A stretch of 64,000 nucleotides of DNA from CAVPOO01 sp963707015 (lineage in GTDB: Bacteria; Pseudomonadota; Gammaproteobacteria; Thiohalobacterales; Thiohalobacteraceae). Both the position numbers and the translations under genes were made by a program. The DNA is taken from the NCBI GenBank assembly GCA_963707015.1, contig CAVPOO010000016.1:1-64000 (forward strand). The letters run 5' to 3'. The notes below the pieces were generated by a model. The model did no database searches. It saw only the letters and a list, made by a program, of their open reading frames with translations, and was not told the origin of the DNA. Shown here piece by piece: positions 34,044 to 43,656 of the stretch (positions are counted from its first letter, which is position 1; each line of letters opens with the position of its first letter).

Positions 34044-37000
34044 CCTCCACCGCGCGCTTGTCGGGTCTCTAAATACTTTAGGCACACCGACGCGTCATCA
34101 CCGCCACGCTTCAGTTCCCCACTTGCATATTCACCCGCTAGGATGCCGGCAAAGACATAGGGTGCAAACAGCAAGGTGCCGAGTTTGCCGGCTTGTACGG
34201 CCAGGGATTTCGCGGGGATTGCCGTGATACGCGGATCGTTTAGCGGACCCCTGACATGGACGGGTTCGGCTTTGGCGATCAGCCTGCTCTTCTTTTTGGG
34301 TATGAAAACGTAATCGATCCGTTCCTGACCCAGGTCGATCGTCCCTTCCCCGGCAATGGTAATGTCCGGCATGTCCATAAACAACGCATCGGTAGTCACG
34401 ACGCCCTGTTGAACGCCGAAGTCTGCGACCCCGCAATTCATCTGGTCATAGCGCTGTTCCTTCAGATCGGCCGCCCAGCCGATTACATCCACAAACAGCA
34501 GCCGTAGCTTCGATTGAGAAATCTTTCCGTTCCTCACAGCGGCATAGAACTCGCCCTGCAAATTGGAAGCCAGTTGGTGGGGGCTGTCACCCGATGAGCC
34601 CAACGATATCTTGACGTCAAGCGCAGCATTCTCCGCCTTGTACGCGCTAGCGGAATCAGAGGCGAAAAGATTCAGTCCCCGCCAGGGATCAAGATTTTCA
34701 CCGTCCATTGTAAAACGCAGTTTTAATGCATCCCTGGCATCAAGCTGCACATCGAGATTGGCCTCGCCTTTGGGATAAACCAGTGTCGCAGGGTGCACCA
34801 AAAGATGGCCGGATTTCAGACTAATCGTTGCGCGGGCCGATTCGGCCGCCGACTGGGTTCGATCGAAGGACTGGATATCGACAGCGAGATCCAAATTCAC
34901 CGCTTTCAACCACTCAACATCGATGGGCGTGCGGGAAAAGACCGGCTCCTTTGCCGATGATGTCGTTTTTGTGTCATGCCTTTCGGCTCTTCTTATCCGT
35001 TCCTGTTCAAACAGATCCGGCACAAAAAAGTTCACCGCGGTGATCTTGCCTTTAATTTGTGGTGGCGTTTTGTCAAAGGCGCCGCGCAACGCGATGTCGA
35101 TCTTTTCTATACCGGAGGTCAGGGTGGCATTGAACCCGGTTGTCTTGCCCGCGCGCGTTAGCTTGCCTGTGAATTCAACACGACCATGATCCGGCCAGTT
35201 CCGGTCCAAAAGTGCGCCGACTAGTTGCATATCCCTCGCCGTCATGCGGCTGTCGAGCTCAAGGGTATCGGGTCTGGCGAAGTCATCAAACTGACCATCG
35301 ACGTACAGACTGAACAGGTCCTTACGGGTGCTTTCGAGTTGCAGGGAATCGATTCCCAGTGTTCCATTACCGTCCGAGATAACCATACGGCCCGTGACTG
35401 CTCCCAGCTCGGGCAGCGCGTCCCTGTCCGCGAAGGCCGCCAGCTCACGCCCTCCCACGTTCAGCTCCGTCACCAGATGAATCCTGCTGCCTGCATAGAG
35501 GTCGCCGATGCTGCCCTGGGATCGTAGAACCGGTCGCGCAGCGTCCCCAACGCGTATCCTGATGGCCTCAACGCCGAGCGTCTTGTCCTTGTCGTTGACA
35601 CTGGCACGCATCTGCACCGGGCCCAGCGGCGGAAGCCGGTAGCCCAGTGCCGCTGCCAGTGACTGGCTGCTCGAGGCATCCGCGCTCACTGCGAGGTCGG
35701 TGTTCTCCAGACGCCATTTTCTTGCTGCACTCATATAGCCCAGCCGGCCTCTTGTCTCGAGTCGCAGCGCACTCTCCTGACCGGCTGTCAGCAACACATC
35801 ATCGATCAGCAGTTTGCGGTCAGTGCCCGTCACCGTCGCACGGAACGCCAGTGGCCCGAGCGCCGGGATCTTGTCATCCAGCTTGAACAGCTTATTCAGC
35901 CTGGCGACATCATCGGTTTTCATGCTGGAATCGATACGAATGCCTTCAAGACTAAATTCCGGCAGGAAAGTGACACGCTCGGCAGACCCGGTGTCGGACA
36001 CAACCAGCGGTTCACCAGCGGCTGTCGTGAAACGAAAATCGTCAATCCGATGCTGGCCGGCAACCGTGTGGAATCGGGCGTGTGCGCTGTAAGCCAGGGG
36101 TGGAAATTCCTGCTCCACCCAGGCCCTCAAGATGCCCGCGTCGCGGGCACTGTAATCAACCACCAGATCAACGGCCTTCAATGGGTCTTCCCGATCCCAT
36201 TCACGAAACCGTATCTGGCCCGTGGCGCTGAGAAGCGTCGCGCGCGTGTCACGGGCGGATAGGGTGATCTGATTCAACTGGAGAGCCTGCGTGTCGCCCT
36301 CAATACGGTACTTTAGATCCAGCGCGCCGTTGAGCGGTAGCTCCAAACCCGCGCGTTCGGCCATGACGGACGTCCTGGTCGCCTGCATACTGACGTCCAG
36401 ATCATAGCCCTTGTTTGGCTTGTCCGGATTGAGTGGGAACTGTGCGATGCGGCCGTTCAGGTCGACCTCTATACCTTGTTCATCCCTGGTCTGGACCACA
36501 ATGTTTTCGAAGGCCGGATCGCCAGCGGTCGAACGGATCTCGGTTCGGCCCTTGATGGGGCCGAGCTCGGGTATGGTGTCGAAGAGCAGGGCGCGCGCGG
36601 CGCGGGTCGTGGGCGCGGAAAAAACCAGGTCCACCTTGATGTTCTCGGACTCGGGTGCCGTCAGGACATTCGCAAGGCCAAACTGGCCTGTCAGTGACAG
36701 GTCGAGTTCATCGGCGGTCCTGGCGTCCAGACTGACGTTGCGCAGCTCGAGTCGTGACCGGTTACCCGATATCTGGGCGGCCACTTTCGCCGTGTCCAGC
36801 GGGCCTATGGTCTCCGGCCACACGGGAGCCAGCCAGGCGGCCTTATCGAGCTGCCCGGCGAGACTGAGCTCGATGTCTTCCACTTCGGTGACGCTACCCA
36901 CGCGGCCGCTCAGCCTCACCGAAGACTGGCCGGGACCTGTCCAGTCTGCCGACAGATCCATCAAGGCGAGCTGCTCAAAGTTACCACTGAGTTCCGCTTT

Positions 37001-37804
37001 GGCCGTCACTTCGCCCGGAATATCGACGGTCGTCTCGAGCGGAAGTCTCTGCAGATCCGGGAGACGGGTATTCAACGTGGCTTGAACACTGGCTGCGGGC
37101 TGATTCAATTGGATCTGTCCCACCGCCGACGCCTCGGCGATGGCACCCTTGGCGCTAATCGAAAACGGCAGCGGCTCTCGGATCGGTCCCTTGTTAAGAC
37201 CCGAAAGGCTCGCATTCAGCGCGAAGCTTTCGCCGCCCACCTCGAGCTGTGCGGAGAGCGCCAAAGCCCCCTGTTCCGGTTTCAGTTGCAGGGAGCCTTG
37301 GCTGAGGCGACTCGCCGGCAGCAGCACCCTGCCATCCTCATGCAGAACCGACAATTGAGAAATCTGCACGTCTTGCACGCTCGGCCTCAGTGGCAGCGCC
37401 AAAAGATCAATGATTGCCTGCTGGTCTGCGGCGACCGGAGACGCACTGGCTGCGCGATCTTGTGCCACATGGATGCGGGTATCCCCCAGCCACAGGCGCT
37501 CGACATCCAGCTGACCCACTAACAGTCTGGGGAGGCTGATCTGCACCAGAAGCGAACCCGTTTCAATCCGATAGCGTTCCTCGACATCGTCAATCACCAG
37601 CTCGTGCAGACTGAGCGTCGGCGCCGCTTTGCGGCTAATGGCCGCATCTGCCGCGTAGTGGATGCGCGTATCGGTCGCCGTTTCGAGGCGTTTGATCAGA
37701 AACGAGATCAGCCTCGCATCATCGGCAAACAGGAAGACGCCGACGGCACCCAGCAGGGCGGCACACAGACTGATCACTATGACAACAAGGGCTCGTTTGA
37801 TCAT
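34028..37804 (-). CDS. AsmA-family envelope protein
   Basis: This protein has about 1258 residues from ATG 37804, which has AAGGA seven bases upstream. The N-terminus IKRALVVIVISLCAALLGAV is a signal anchor. The long middle is beta-rich and repetitive, as in AsmA/YhdP/TamB proteins that form hydrophobic grooves bridging the two membranes. The C-terminal AsmA domain is clear (QLASNLQGEFYAAVRNGKIS, later TIAGEGTIDLGQERIDYVF). Such proteins are thought to move phospholipid across the periplasm. The last few codons lie in sequence shared with the transposase fragment, so the original 3' end may have been altered; the main domain is complete. Its nearest neighbour, the SPS-like gene, is on the same strand 134 bases upstream. 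Confidence 0.85.
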   Translation of the reverse strand: MIKRALVVIVISLCAALLGAVGVFLFADDARLISFLIKRLETATDTRIHYAADAAISRKAAPTLSLHELVIDDVEERYRIETGSLLVQISLPRLLVGQLDVERLWLGDTRIHVAQDRAASASPVAADQQAIIDLLALPLRPSVQDVQISQLSVLHEDGRVLLPASRLSQGSLQLKPEQGALALSAQLEVGGESFALNASLSGLNKGPIREPLPFSISAKGAIAEASAVGQIQLNQPAASVQATLNTRLPDLQRLPLETTVDIPGEVTAKAELSGNFEQLALMDLSADWTGPGQSSVRLSGRVGSVTEVEDIELSLAGQLDKAAWLAPVWPETIGPLDTAKVAAQISGNRSRLELRNVSLDARTADELDLSLTGQFGLANVLTAPESENIKVDLVFSAPTTRAARALLFDTIPELGPIKGRTEIRSTAGDPAFENIVVQTRDEQGIEVDLNGRIAQFPLNPDKPNKGYDLDVSMQATRTSVMAERAGLELPLNGALDLKYRIEGDTQALQLNQITLSARDTRATLLSATGQIRFREWDREDPLKAVDLVVDYSARDAGILRAWVEQEFPPLAYSAHARFHTVAGQHRIDDFRFTTAAGEPLVVSDTGSAERVTFLPEFSLEGIRIDSSMKTDDVARLNKLFKLDDKIPALGPLAFRATVTGTDRKLLIDDVLLTAGQESALRLETRGRLGYMSAARKWRLENTDLAVSADASSSQSLAAALGYRLPPLGPVQMRASVNDKDKTLGVEAIRIRVGDAARPVLRSQGSIGDLYAGSRIHLVTELNVGGRELAAFADRDALPELGAVTGRMVISDGNGTLGIDSLQLESTRKDLFSLYVDGQFDDFARPDTLELDSRMTARDMQLVGALLDRNWPDHGRVEFTGKLTRAGKTTGFNATLTSGIEKIDIALRGAFDKTPPQIKGKITAVNFFVPDLFEQERIRRAERHDTKTTSSAKEPVFSRTPIDVEWLKAVNLDLAVDIQSFDRTQSAAESARATISLKSGHLLVHPATLVYPKGEANLDVQLDARDALKLRFTMDGENLDPWRGLNLFASDSASAYKAENAALDVKISLGSSGDSPHQLASNLQGEFYAAVRNGKISQSKLRLLFVDVIGWAADLKEQRYDQMNCGVADFGVQQGVVTTDALFMDMPDITIAGEGTIDLGQERIDYVFIPKKKSRLIAKAEPVHVRGPLNDPRITAIPAKSLAVQAGKLGTLLFAPYVFAGILAGEYASGELKRGGDDASVCLKYLETRQARGGGQDLQ

Positions 37805-37937
37805 TCTCAATTCCTTGCGAATCGATGCGTCGACGACATGGCATCAGGATCAGGACATAACCTGGAGGCACACCGCTATTCAGATCAGTCCGAGTGGACC
37901 CGGTCGGCATCACCCGACCGAAGCACCGCTATGGCTG

Positions 37938-39062
37938 TTACGAAGGAGAAACAATACCCCTCAGTATGTCGATACTGATATCAACTTCCGGCTCGGGCTC
38001 GGTAAAATAACCGGGAATCGGCAGCTGACCATACTTTTCCGGTGTACTCCGGGCGATGCCCTCCAGTACGTCGAGATAGCCTTTCGCCGTTGCTTCCCAG
38101 GTGTAACGATCCAGCACGCGTTCGCGGCCCGCATCGCGAAAAGTTTCCCAGTCGTTATCAGGCCCTACCAGACGCAGGAGACCATCCGCGATCGCGCTCG
38201 GGTCAGCGGGATCCACCAGGACCCCATATTCGGCACCGGTCTTCTCATCGTAGAGCGACTCACTCGGTCCTCCGCAACGGGTGACGCAGGCGGGCAGTCC
38301 CGCCGCGATCGCCTCCAGGGGCGCCAGGCCGAACGGTTCATACAGCGCGGTCAGGGCAAATACCGATTTGCGCCGGGCCAGGTGACGGTAGGCACCCGCC
38401 AACTCGTGCTGGTTTTCCAGCGAACATCCGGCGACCTTGCCCCAGAGGCTGGCGGTCTCGCAGGTAGCCACAATCACGTCCATGATCGGCTGCTCTTCCT
38501 CAGACAGCCCCATGCCATGGTGGATGTTCTCCAGCCCATGCACCACCAGCAACAGGTTTGCCGCCGCCTGCAGGTCGGAACTGTGGGCGAATGCGAGCAC
38601 CAGACCCACATGGTTCTTTTTCTCCTCGAGCCGGCTCGAGCAGATCACCATCGGAAGCTCACGTCGGTCCTCGGCGATGTCGTGTGCCAGTATCTGTTCC
38701 AGGTGCGCTGCGATACGTTCATCATCCGGCCCGTGGACGCGGGAATCGAAAATGTGCAGGTTCACGCCCGGCGGAACAACGCAGAACCGGTCGGTGTCAC
38801 TCGGGCTGACGGCACCCGCATAGGCCAGATGACTGTACTGCTCGTGTTGTTCCTGGTTTGTCGAGGTGATAATACGCGCGGCATGGTTCATGGCGACCCG
38901 CTCGGCGGCGATACGACGTGCAAAGAAGAACTCGCTGTCCAGGCTGTCAATATCGCTATGGACGTAGACCAGCTGACCGCCGAAATCCGGATGGGCAGTC
39001 CAGTAACGGTCCTCTGGGTCAACGTTACCCTGGATGTTGAGGAACGCAATGTGCATGGTCAT
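37938..39062 (-). CDS. Sucrose-phosphate-synthase-like GT4 glycosyltransferase with internal deletion
   Basis: This is a 374-residue protein. The start (HIAFLNIQGNVDPEDRYWTA, then HPDFGGQLVYV) is that of bacterial sucrose-phosphate synthase-like GT4 enzymes. After residue ~34 it jumps straight to HSDIDSLDSEFFFARRIAAE, which in full-length relatives (about 480-500 residues) comes some 120-130 residues later. The frame stays open across the junction. The C-terminal Rossmann domain is complete, with CSSRLEEKKNH, the ENQHELAGAYRHLARRKSVF stretch and the EPFGLAPLE motif (ExFGxxxxE) that binds the sugar nucleotide. Most of the acceptor-binding N-terminal domain is therefore missing. It may be inactive or act with altered specificity. 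If functional, relatives make sucrose-6-phosphate, an osmoprotectant precursor. Confidence 0.8.
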   Translation of the reverse strand: MTMHIAFLNIQGNVDPEDRYWTAHPDFGGQLVYVHSDIDSLDSEFFFARRIAAERVAMNHAARIITSTNQEQHEQYSHLAYAGAVSPSDTDRFCVVPPGVNLHIFDSRVHGPDDERIAAHLEQILAHDIAEDRRELPMVICSSRLEEKKNHVGLVLAFAHSSDLQAAANLLLVVHGLENIHHGMGLSEEEQPIMDVIVATCETASLWGKVAGCSLENQHELAGAYRHLARRKSVFALTALYEPFGLAPLEAIAAGLPACVTRCGGPSESLYDEKTGAEYGVLVDPADPSAIADGLLRLVGPDNDWETFRDAGRERVLDRYTWEATAKGYLDVLEGIARSTPEKYGQLPIPGYFTEPEPEVDISIDILRGIVSPS

Positions 39063-39107
39063 ATCCTACCACGCTCAGTTTGAAGGGGGTTCGGGAGGCA
39101 AGATCCC

Positions 39108-40493
39108 GTGTCGAGGCGGTACACTGTCGCCATGCCAGCCTACCGAACCGCGCCGTTTGCCGCTCGCCGTCTGCCGCCCGGTATTCCCTATATCATCGCC
39201 AACGAAGGCGCCGAGCGCTTCAGTTTCTATGGCATGCGGGCAGTCCTGGTGGTCTTCATGACCCGGTACCTGCTCGATGCGAGCGGCGCACCGGACCTGA
39301 TGAGCGATGAACAGGCCAAGGGCTGGTATCACCTTTTCGTGTCGGCGGTGTATTTCACGCCCTTGCTGGGCGCGTTGCTGTCCGACGGCGTGCTGGGCAA
39401 ATACCGCACCATCATCACCCTGTCGCTTGTCTATTGCCTCGGCCACCTGATGCTGGCGCTGGACCACACCCGGACAGGCCTGGCCATCGGACTGGGCCTG
39501 ATCGCGCTCGGCTCCGGCGGCATCAAGCCTTGCGTGTCGGCACATGTCGGCGACCAGTTCGGGCGTTCCAACCAGTCGTTGTTGTCGCGGGTGTTCAGCT
39601 GGTTTTATTTTTCCGTCAACCTCGGCGCGTTCGTTTCCATGTTAATGACACCCTGGCTGCTGAACGAGGTCGGGGCATCCGTCGCGTTCGCGGTGCCCGG
39701 CGTGCTGATGTTTGCCGCCACGCTGGTGTTCTGGTCAGGGCGTCACACGTTCGTGCATATCCCGCCGGCAGGCATGGGCTTCGTCCGCGAGGCGCTCAGC
39801 CGCACCGGTGCCGCGGTGATCGGCCGTCTGGCGCTGATTTACCTGTTCGTTGCAGTATTCTGGGCGCTGTTCGACCAGACCGGCTCGGCGTGGGTGTTGC
39901 AGGCGCAGCAGATGGACCGCGTGCTGTTCGGCATGGAGATACTGCCGGCGCAGATCCAGGCGGCCAACCCCTTGCTGGTCATGCTGCTGATCCCGCTGTT
40001 CGCCTACGTCATTTATCCGGCGCTGCACCGTATCTGGCGTCTGACTGAATTGCGCAAGATCGGTGTCGGTCTGTTCCTCACGGTGCTGGCCTTTGCGATT
40101 CCCACCTGGGTCCAGCAGCAAATCGACCTGGGCGCCACGCCCTCCATCGCCTGGCAGCTGCTGGCGTACCTGGTGCTGACCTCAGCCGAGGTGATGGTAT
40201 CGATCACCTGCCTGGAGTTTTCCTACACCCAGGCGCCGCGCACCATGAAGTCCTTCGTCATGGCGTTTTTCATGCTGTCGATTGCGGCGGGCAACCTGTT
40301 CACCAGCGCGGTGAATTTTTTCATTCACAACGCGGATGGCAGCAGCAGCCTGGGAGGCGCAGATTACTACCTGTTCTTCACGCTCACCATGCTGATCACC
40401 GCGGTAGTGTTCGTACTCGTTGCGCGGGTCTACAAGGGCGATACCTATCTGCACGAGGAAATCCCCGAAGCCGCCGCGGGCAGCGAATCCTAG
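39108..40493 (+). CDS. POT-family proton-dependent oligopeptide transporter
   Basis: This protein has about 461 residues from GTG 39108, which has GGGAGG nine bases upstream; ATG 39132 is an alternative eight codons in. The family signature ANEGAERFSFYGMRAVLVVF (ERFSYYG motif of POT/PTR2) is present, and about 12 membrane segments follow. These carriers import di- and tripeptides with protons. It is divergent from the SPS-like gene with only ~45 bases between the starts, so the promoters overlap. The stop codon lies within the left end of a MITE-like element, so the gene's last bases coincide with the insertion site (CTAG). Confidence 0.9.
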   Translation: MSRRYTVAMPAYRTAPFAARRLPPGIPYIIANEGAERFSFYGMRAVLVVFMTRYLLDASGAPDLMSDEQAKGWYHLFVSAVYFTPLLGALLSDGVLGKYRTIITLSLVYCLGHLMLALDHTRTGLAIGLGLIALGSGGIKPCVSAHVGDQFGRSNQSLLSRVFSWFYFSVNLGAFVSMLMTPWLLNEVGASVAFAVPGVLMFAATLVFWSGRHTFVHIPPAGMGFVREALSRTGAAVIGRLALIYLFVAVFWALFDQTGSAWVLQAQQMDRVLFGMEILPAQIQAANPLLVMLLIPLFAYVIYPALHRIWRLTELRKIGVGLFLTVLAFAIPTWVQQQIDLGATPSIAWQLLAYLVLTSAEVMVSITCLEFSYTQAPRTMKSFVMAFFMLSIAAGNLFTSAVNFFIHNADGSSSLGGADYYLFFTLTMLITAVVFVLVARVYKGDTYLHEEIPEAAAGSES

Positions 40494-40737
40494 CCCGCAT
40501 TTCTCACCGGGCGGCGATAGAGTCACATAATGCACTGAGGTAACGAACAGAGTGCAGATCAGGGAAAAGACAGCGTGTAATCAGACCGTGCCTATCCCGG
40601 CCCTGGCTGGTTCTCGCGCGCCCGGACTTGCGCTTCACTCAAGTGGTAGCTACCGCTACCACTTTCCCTCCAGCGCGGCATCCGGACACACGAGCCCTGC
40701 GCCAGCATCCGGGATCCCGGTGAGAAATGCGGGCTAG
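40490..40737. mobile_element. MITE-like non-coding element with 22-bp perfect terminal inverted repeats
   Basis: Bases 40490-40511 and 40716-40737 are perfect inverted repeats of 22 bases (CTAGCCCGCATTTCTCACCG plus GG). The outermost four bases on each side are CTAG, so a simple reading is an 18-bp terminal repeat (CCCGCATTTCTCACCGGG) flanked by a 4-bp CTAG target duplication. The interior has a 10-bp perfect hairpin (40641-40650 with 40655-40664) and a 12-bp palindrome CCGGGATCCCGG (40709-40720), with no protein-like frame. At ~240 bp it looks like a deletion derivative moved in trans by a related transposase. The left end overlaps the POT stop codon. The rest of the gap to 40993 holds no gene. 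Confidence 0.75.
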
Positions 40738-40993
40738 CGCTGTCGTGCACGGGGATGATAAATAAACGAAAATCCCACTCCGCAGCGACCGTGTCCTCAG
40801 GTTTGATAGCAGAGTCTGGTACTCGCGACCCGTCCCCGGGCGGAACTTTGCGTCGGTGCCGTCCTCCTATAATCTAATAATTGAGTAGTCGAGAAAGGGC
40901 TCACAGTCATTGTCTGTCCGGATTTGGACAGACTTCGCGTTACAATAACGTCGCCGCGACAGCTATTTCCACAGTGGCGCTGAGGGTAAAATA

Positions 40994-41710
40994 GTGACGA
41001 AACTGCTGACCACAAGAACAATCTCGGTAGGGTTTCTGTTCGCAGCTCTGGCCGTGCTGGTTTCCTTTACCCAGGCTGCGCTGGCCGAGACCAGCGTCAG
41101 CGAAGATCCGCAGCGACTGGTCGTCGACACCATCAATCAGCTCATCGACCGTCTCAAGGAAAACTCGGAGCAAATCCAGAAAGACAACAGCATCGCCTAC
41201 CGGATCAGCGATGAACTGGTTGCCCCTCACATCGATTTTCCGCGCGTAACCCGCCTGGTGATCGGAAAGTACTGGCAGACCGCCAGCGAACAGCAGCGTC
41301 AGGCGCTGATCGGCGAGATCCAGTCGCTGATGATACGCTCCTATGTCACCGCAATGACCAGCTATGCGGACCAGATCGTGGCCAGGAAGGATCGCATCAA
41401 CTTTCTACCCTCACGCTATAAGTCCGGTGACAACAGGGCCTCTGTACGCGCCAACATCACGCTCGACAACGGCCAGGTCGTCGAGGTGCAGTACCACCTC
41501 TACAACGGGGGCGGTAAGTGGCGCATATACGACATTGGCATCGAGGGCGTCAGCCTCACCATCACCTACCGCACCAGCTTTGGCGAGCAGATAAAAAAAG
41601 ACGGAATCGACAGCCTGATCGCCCGGCTCTCTGAGCGCAACCGCAAGGGTGAGGTCGAACTGGCACCGTCTGCGGTCACCAAACCACTCGCCGACAAGAA
41701 CGCGCTCTGA
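40994..41710 (+). CDS. MlaC/Ttg2D-family phospholipid-binding periplasmic protein
   Basis: This is a 238-residue protein starting at GTG 40994, with GAGGG seven bases upstream. Residues ~1-31 are a signal peptide ending ALAE. The mature fold shows MlaC features: LIDRLKENSEQIQKDNS, IDFPRVTRLVIGKYWQTAS and NGQVVEVQYHLYNGGGKWRI, followed by YDIGIEGVSLTITYR. MlaC carries phospholipid between the outer-membrane MlaA complex and the inner-membrane MlaFEDB transporter. No mlaFED or mlaB gene lies beside it, so this is an orphan copy or works with a locus elsewhere. The ~300 bases after it, up to 42008, hold no feature I can support. Confidence 0.88.
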   Translation: MTKLLTTRTISVGFLFAALAVLVSFTQAALAETSVSEDPQRLVVDTINQLIDRLKENSEQIQKDNSIAYRISDELVAPHIDFPRVTRLVIGKYWQTASEQQRQALIGEIQSLMIRSYVTAMTSYADQIVARKDRINFLPSRYKSGDNRASVRANITLDNGQVVEVQYHLYNGGGKWRIYDIGIEGVSLTITYRTSFGEQIKKDGIDSLIARLSERNRKGEVELAPSAVTKPLADKNAL

Positions 41711-42008
41711 CGCCAGCCACCGGGAGAGCCCACAGCAGGGTCGCAAGCTGTCTGCCTCGGAAATCTTTCCCGGCGACCATACGCTGGACCGGTTCACAGC
41801 AGCACTCGCTCTGAGCATGCGGAAACCGGGCATTCACACACTGCCATCTGACGGCCAGGTTCGATTAGTTACCCACACTCAACAATGCAGAAAGCGCACG
41901 GCTACGCGTTGCGGCACCCCCGTTACTCTGCTGCCGGAAACGCCGATCCCGTGACCGGATAAGGCGTCATACCTGCAGGACAATAGCATGGTGACAGGGG
42001 AGAGGAGG

Positions 42009-43184
42009 TCAGCGTGCGGCGTTCGTCGCCTTGCCGATAATGTGCGTCGCGACGTAGTCAGCGATGAGTTCGTGAGCCTGCGCGGTTGGATGTCTGTCGT
42101 GGGGACTGAGTTCGTATTGTTCGCGCCTCTCGACGTAGCCGGGCAGGATGTCGGCGACCAGGTGCACGGGGATATCTGTGGCCCTCAGCCCGCGCAGGAT
42201 CTCGTCGAACGTTACCGCGTCCGGGTCTGTCGGATCTCCCCAGAGAACAACCTCGAACGCACACCCTGGGAACCGCTGCAGGACCTCGTCGCGGGCCGCC
42301 TTCACGATAGCAAGGTAGAGTTGAAGCTCCGTCGGCCGGATCGCCCGTTGTTGACCGAACAGGCGCTGGTACAGGAATGAGCGGTTCAGTGTCAGGCGGG
42401 AGGTATCTGCCTGGTCCTTCTTCTGCTCGACGTCATCGAAGTGCCCGGCCAGATACACGCCTCCCTTGTCATCGAGCAGGTAACGGGGACCGTGCCGATC
42501 CCAGATCGACCGGCCCGCCGATCGGGCGACATGCGCGGGAATGGCCTGGTAGATCACCAGAGACGGCGGCTGTTCGATGATCTCTTCGACCAGACCCTGC
42601 TGCAGGGCGGCAAGCATCTGGTGCGGACCGTAACCATGGAAGCCGAAGTTGTAGATCGAGAAACGCCCCTGCGTTTTCACACCAACCCGATAGGGCATGG
42701 TCCGGTTGTCGTCCACGCCCTCACCGAAGGTAATCGAACCACCGAAAAAGAGCAGTGCGCCCTCTGTGGAAGCGCGGTCATGCGGCGGCGCGATGCGCAA
42801 GCCCTGCGCATCGATCGTGTAGAGCGTATCGTAAATTAGCGCCTCGCCGACGTGCTTGGTCACCGTCGCGCCGTAATTCCTGGCCGGGGCATACCCGAGC
42901 ACCTCGTGCGGGAGAAAATAGTCGGTCGTGTACGAGCCCCCGAATCGCTCGGCCGCGGGCGCATCGTTTACCAGCCAGAAGTAGCCTTCAGCCAGGCCCA
43001 GCGTCAAGGCGACGGCACCCAGATTGATCCACAGGGCGCGCCGCCAGGCAGTCTTTTCCAGGGCGGCGGCGGCGCCAGCCACGACACACCACAGGCTGGC
43101 CACCCAGACAAAGGGAGCCGGCAACCAGGCGGTGGCGGCGACTGTGAGGCCGGCGCCAGTGAGCAGAAGTAACAGACGCGTCAT
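42009..43184 (-). CDS. Membrane-anchored SGNH/GDSL-type hydrolase
   Basis: From ATG 43184 (GGTGG six bases upstream) the protein has about 391 residues; ATG codons at 43196 and 43214 are alternatives. The first ~85 residues hold two to three membrane helices. The periplasmic domain is SGNH-like: block I is FFGGSITFGEGVDDN (Ser in GGS), a Gly/Asn region reads YNFGFHGYGPHQM, and the final DRHPTAQAHELIADYV carries the catalytic Asp and His (DxxH). Such proteins act as esterases or as acyl-transfer partners in polysaccharide modification. It is divergent from a GT2 glycosyltransferase gene, which suggests a shared exopolysaccharide role. The substrate is unknown. Confidence 0.78.
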   Translation of the reverse strand: MTRLLLLLTGAGLTVAATAWLPAPFVWVASLWCVVAGAAAALEKTAWRRALWINLGAVALTLGLAEGYFWLVNDAPAAERFGGSYTTDYFLPHEVLGYAPARNYGATVTKHVGEALIYDTLYTIDAQGLRIAPPHDRASTEGALLFFGGSITFGEGVDDNRTMPYRVGVKTQGRFSIYNFGFHGYGPHQMLAALQQGLVEEIIEQPPSLVIYQAIPAHVARSAGRSIWDRHGPRYLLDDKGGVYLAGHFDDVEQKKDQADTSRLTLNRSFLYQRLFGQQRAIRPTELQLYLAIVKAARDEVLQRFPGCAFEVVLWGDPTDPDAVTFDEILRGLRATDIPVHLVADILPGYVERREQYELSPHDRHPTAQAHELIADYVATHIIGKATNAAR

Positions 43185-43656
43185 TAGAGCCACCATCCTA
43201 TCAATGCGCGTCATGCGTAAACCATGGGGCCGGGCGCCTGTTTGATTCGGCTTGCGCACTGTGGTGTACTACGTTCCGGCATTGGGATAAACATCCCAAC
43301 ACTCCATACCGGGCAACGCACAGCGATGGTCGGAAGTGATGCCGAAAAAGAAACTTTAAAAACCACAATATATTAACCCTTAGGGAAGGTTACAGTAACT
43401 ACTGAACGTTATTTCGAGTTAGCGGTTCGGGGGCAGCTGTATTCAAACCCATGGATTTGGGAGGAGACCTCAATCCATGGGCAGTGCACAACAAGATCGA
43501 CCCCCAACACGGCGTTATCCGAAACCCGCCCTCGGCCCGCTGCCTGACGCGACACCGCGATCCGGCAGAACCGACACCCTCCCGACTACGCCCCACGTGC
43601 CGGCAGCCTCCGCCAGGGACAGCCATCGGCCTGCCGACCTGCGCCTGGAGATCGCT
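43185..43656. other. Divergent promoter region with a 9-bp inverted repeat
   Basis: The ~470 bases between the SGNH gene (minus) and the GT2 gene (plus) include an AT-rich stretch around 43345-43425 suited to promoters. A perfect inverted repeat CCATGGATT (43449-43457) / AATCCATGG (43472-43480) lies about 180 bases before the GT2 start and could be an operator or a leader hairpin. No RNA gene was recognised. Confidence 0.45.
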
